Positions 62,491 to 64,000 of a DNA stretch of 64,000 nucleotides are shown here, piece by piece. The notes beneath the pieces were generated by a model, which was not told the DNA's origin, searched no databases, and saw only the letters and a program-made list of their open reading frames with translations. Numbering within the stretch: position 1 is the stretch's first letter; each line of letters opens with the position of its first letter. Source of the stretch: Algibacter miyuki (GTDB lineage: Bacteria; Bacteroidota; Bacteroidia; Flavobacteriales; Flavobacteriaceae); assembly GCF_030409805.1 (NCBI RefSeq), contig NZ_JAUFQP010000010.1, positions 5,001 through 69,000 on the forward strand, written 5' to 3'. Position numbers and translations under genes: made by a program.

Positions 62491-62963
62491 AATTTAAGTT
62501 GGGGTTTATAGTTTAAAGCATCTTCCGCAGTAAATTTACTTTTAAAAGAAAACGCATAAGGAGTTTCGCCGTGTGTATTTAAATAATCTAATCGGTTTTT
62601 AGCATCTTGAAACGTAGGCTCTAGACCTTCTGGACTATACCAAAATGCCATGTGCATCATCTTCATTTTACTAAACCATTCTTTTTTGCGTTTAAAAACT
62701 TGGTTGTGTCCCGATTGGTACGTGTATGCAAAAAGAGATTCTAAATCGGTCCAAACCGACATATTAATAATTAAGCTTTCATCCTGAAAAACGTTTACCG
62801 CTTCGTCTTTATCTTCATCTTTTAATCGCCAAATAAAGCCATTACTGTTATCTGCAAGCGCATTCATTTTATCAACATGATTAATAAAATCTCGCATAAT
62901 GGGGTCGTCCATTGGTGCTAAGCGCTTAGCAATATTAACTTGATTCAGGTGCCATTTAATCAT
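62487..62963 (-). CDS. DUF3291 domain-containing protein
   Basis: A 158-residue protein of the DUF3291 family: IKWHLNQVNIAKRLAPMDDPIMRDFINHVDKMNALADNSNGFIWRL, then FQDESLIINMSVWTDLESLFAYTYQSGHNQVFKRKKEWF and MHMAFWYSPEGLEPTFQDAKNRLDYL. The fold resembles antibiotic-monooxygenase-like ferredoxin folds, with no assigned activity. It sits 1 base after the small STAS-like gene and overlaps rnz by 4 bases. Confidence 0.88.
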   Translation of the reverse strand: MIKWHLNQVNIAKRLAPMDDPIMRDFINHVDKMNALADNSNGFIWRLKDEDKDEAVNVFQDESLIINMSVWTDLESLFAYTYQSGHNQVFKRKKEWFSKMKMMHMAFWYSPEGLEPTFQDAKNRLDYLNTHGETPYAFSFKSKFTAEDALNYKPQLKL

Positions 62964-62964
62964 A

Positions 62965-63297
62965 TTACAACCCTAAATCGCGCTCCATTTCTTCCATTTC
63001 AATGATATCGAAAGCTTCCTGTATAGTAGGTACCACCACCAATTCTTCTGGCGCGGTATCCAAATCTATTTTACTAGATACAATAACAAACGATTGATTT
63101 GATGCTCTATGTGTTTTCGAAATGGCTAAAAATTCAACCACATCTTTTACCCCCACATCTAATAGCGGTGTTAATGCCACAACAATGTTATTGTTTTTAA
63201 ATTTAGGATATAAAGCCTGTATTTTTTTTACCAACTCAATGCTTGTTGCTTTTTCTTGAGTAATGATGGATATGTTATCTCTTTTATCAATTATCAT
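62965..63297 (-). CDS. Small STAS-like protein, operon partner of pyrB and rnz
   Basis: A 110-residue cytoplasmic protein: MIIDKRDNISIITQEKATSIELVKKIQALYPKFKNNNIVVALTPL, then a C-terminal VPTIQEAFDIIEMEEMERDLG helix. The beta-alpha pattern and the TIQEAFDIIEMEE end fit the STAS/SpoIIAA-like fold, and the family is often called ribonuclease Z-associated. The function is unknown. It starts 2 bases after the pyrB stop and ends 1 base before the DUF3291 gene, so all four genes form one operon. Confidence 0.75.
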   Translation of the reverse strand: MIIDKRDNISIITQEKATSIELVKKIQALYPKFKNNNIVVALTPLLDVGVKDVVEFLAISKTHRASNQSFVIVSSKIDLDTAPEELVVVPTIQEAFDIIEMEEMERDLGL

Positions 63298-63299
63298 AA

Positions 63300-64000
63300 C
63301 TATTGTTTTATTTTAGACGCTAATAAATAAATTACGGCCATTCGAACTGCTACCCCGTTTTGTACCTGATCTAAAATTATAGCCTGGTCAGAATCGGCAA
63401 CATCACTCGTAATTTCCACTCCACGATTTATTGGACCGGGATGCATAATGGTAATTTCCTTATCTAAACTATTCAACAACTCTTTAGTAACCCCAAATTG
63501 TTGTGTATATTCTCGCGTAGATGGAAAATAACTAATATCCATACGTTCGTTTTGCACACGCAACATATTAGCAACATCGCACCAATTTAACGCTTTTCTT
63601 AAATCTGTCTCAACTTTAACACCTAATTTATCAATATATTTTGGTAAAAGTGTTTTTGGTCCGCAAACCATAACTTCTGCGCCTTGTAATTGTAACGCAA
63701 AAATATTAGATAAAGCCACTCTACTATGTAAAATATCGCCTACAATAACTACTTTTTTCCCTTTAACTTCACCTAACTTTTCACGAATAGAATACGAATC
63801 TAAAAGCGCTTGCGTTGGGTGTTCATGGGCGCCGTCACCGGCATTTATAATACTCGCCTTAACATGCTTAGATAAAAACACACCAGCACCAGGGTTGGGG
63901 TGGCGCATAACCACCATATCCACTTTCATTGATAAAATATTGTTAACCGTATCAATAAGTGTTTCTCCTTTTTTAACGGATGATTGTGCCGAAGAAAAAT
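63300..64000 (-). CDS. pyrB: Aspartate carbamoyltransferase catalytic subunit (5' end cut by window)
   Basis: The C-terminal ~233 residues of PyrB, which joins carbamoyl phosphate and aspartate in pyrimidine synthesis. The reading frame runs open to base 64000: FSSAQSSVKKGETLIDTVNN precedes the conserved MRHPNPGAGVFLSKH. The following segments GDGAHEHPTQALLDSYSI, GDILHSRVALSN, LRVQNERM, and MHPGPINRGVEIT are family hallmarks and include the aspartate- and carbamoyl-phosphate-binding loops. The start codon lies outside the window. It heads the operon with the STAS-like, DUF3291 and rnz genes. Confidence 0.97.
   Translation of the reverse strand, partial: FSSAQSSVKKGETLIDTVNNILSMKVDMVVMRHPNPGAGVFLSKHVKASIINAGDGAHEHPTQALLDSYSIREKLGEVKGKKVVIVGDILHSRVALSNIFALQLQGAEVMVCGPKTLLPKYIDKLGVKVETDLRKALNWCDVANMLRVQNERMDISYFPSTREYTQQFGVTKELLNSLDKEITIMHPGPINRGVEITSDVADSDQAIILDQVQNGVAVRMAVIYLLASKIKQ

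Noticed and set aside
1..64000. tRNA, rRNA, CRISPR array, prophage or transposase
   Set aside because: No cloverleaf-like segment, repeat-spacer array, phage structural gene or transposase motif was found by eye; a tRNAscan or Rfam search would decide for small RNAs.

Overview
The window looks like chromosome from a marine-type member of the Flavobacteriaceae (Bacteroidota). The evidence is: AT-rich DNA; SusC/SusD pairs; lipoproteins with a Cys followed by Ser/Asp-rich stretches; a type IX secretion (T9SS) sorting domain; flavobacterial families such as DUF5606, DUF4856 and DUF5000; and Bacteroidota promoters of the TTG-N19/20-TAnnTTTG type ahead of many genes. I see no rRNA, tRNA, CRISPR array, transposase or prophage gene.

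Layout. (1) 1-11126: a polysaccharide-utilization-type locus on the minus strand, made of an ECF sigma factor, a FecR anti-sigma factor, a SusC with an STN signalling domain, a SusD and two modular surface lipoproteins. It is bracketed by two direct copies of an ~52 bp repeat. No glycoside hydrolase lies inside. (2) 11199-14579: thrS-infC-rpmI-rplT translation operon; infC appears to use a non-canonical ATT start. (3) 14635-24502, minus strand: LysE-type exporter, YHS protein, AlkB-like dioxygenase, YjbQ, a secreted protein of unknown role, dnaB, accA, an EamA transporter, lptG-like permease and tgt. (4) 24629-29222: small envelope proteins, a Crp/Fnr regulator, DUF5606, def and ruvX. (5) 29550-36291: dapD, then a lipooligosaccharide-type locus with five glycosyltransferases and a Kdo-kinase-like protein; its right half is very AT-rich. 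(6) 36313-43828: tsaC-type gene, CCA/HD nucleotidyltransferase, heme A synthase, a pRiA4b ORF-3-like protein, two unknown small proteins and an M3 peptidase lipoprotein. (7) 43990-45691: a third, split copy of the repeat, then guaB. (8) 45834-54997: an outer-membrane barrel, then a four-gene cluster of TonB receptor, vitamin-K-dependent-carboxylase-like membrane protein, imelysin lipoprotein and DUF4856 lipoprotein. (9) 55153-64000: HMG-CoA lyase, a T9SS-exported metalloprotease, a GH88 lipoprotein, a CAP-domain lipoprotein, pdxH, a small unknown, and the pyrB-(small protein)-DUF3291-rnz operon cut by the window end.

The most interesting system is at 48786-54997. The membrane protein at 51190-52572 resembles human gamma-glutamyl carboxylase closely and keeps the catalytic lysine and a functionally important histidine. 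It overlaps a TonB receptor gene and sits just downstream of two acidic periplasm/surface lipoproteins of metal-uptake families. This suggests, as inference only, a glutamate-carboxylating step in a flavobacterial metal acquisition system. Other points worth checking are the repeat-bracketed PUL, the infC start, a tRNA-guanine transglycosylase lacking its zinc cysteines, and an imelysin with an altered GxHxxE motif.
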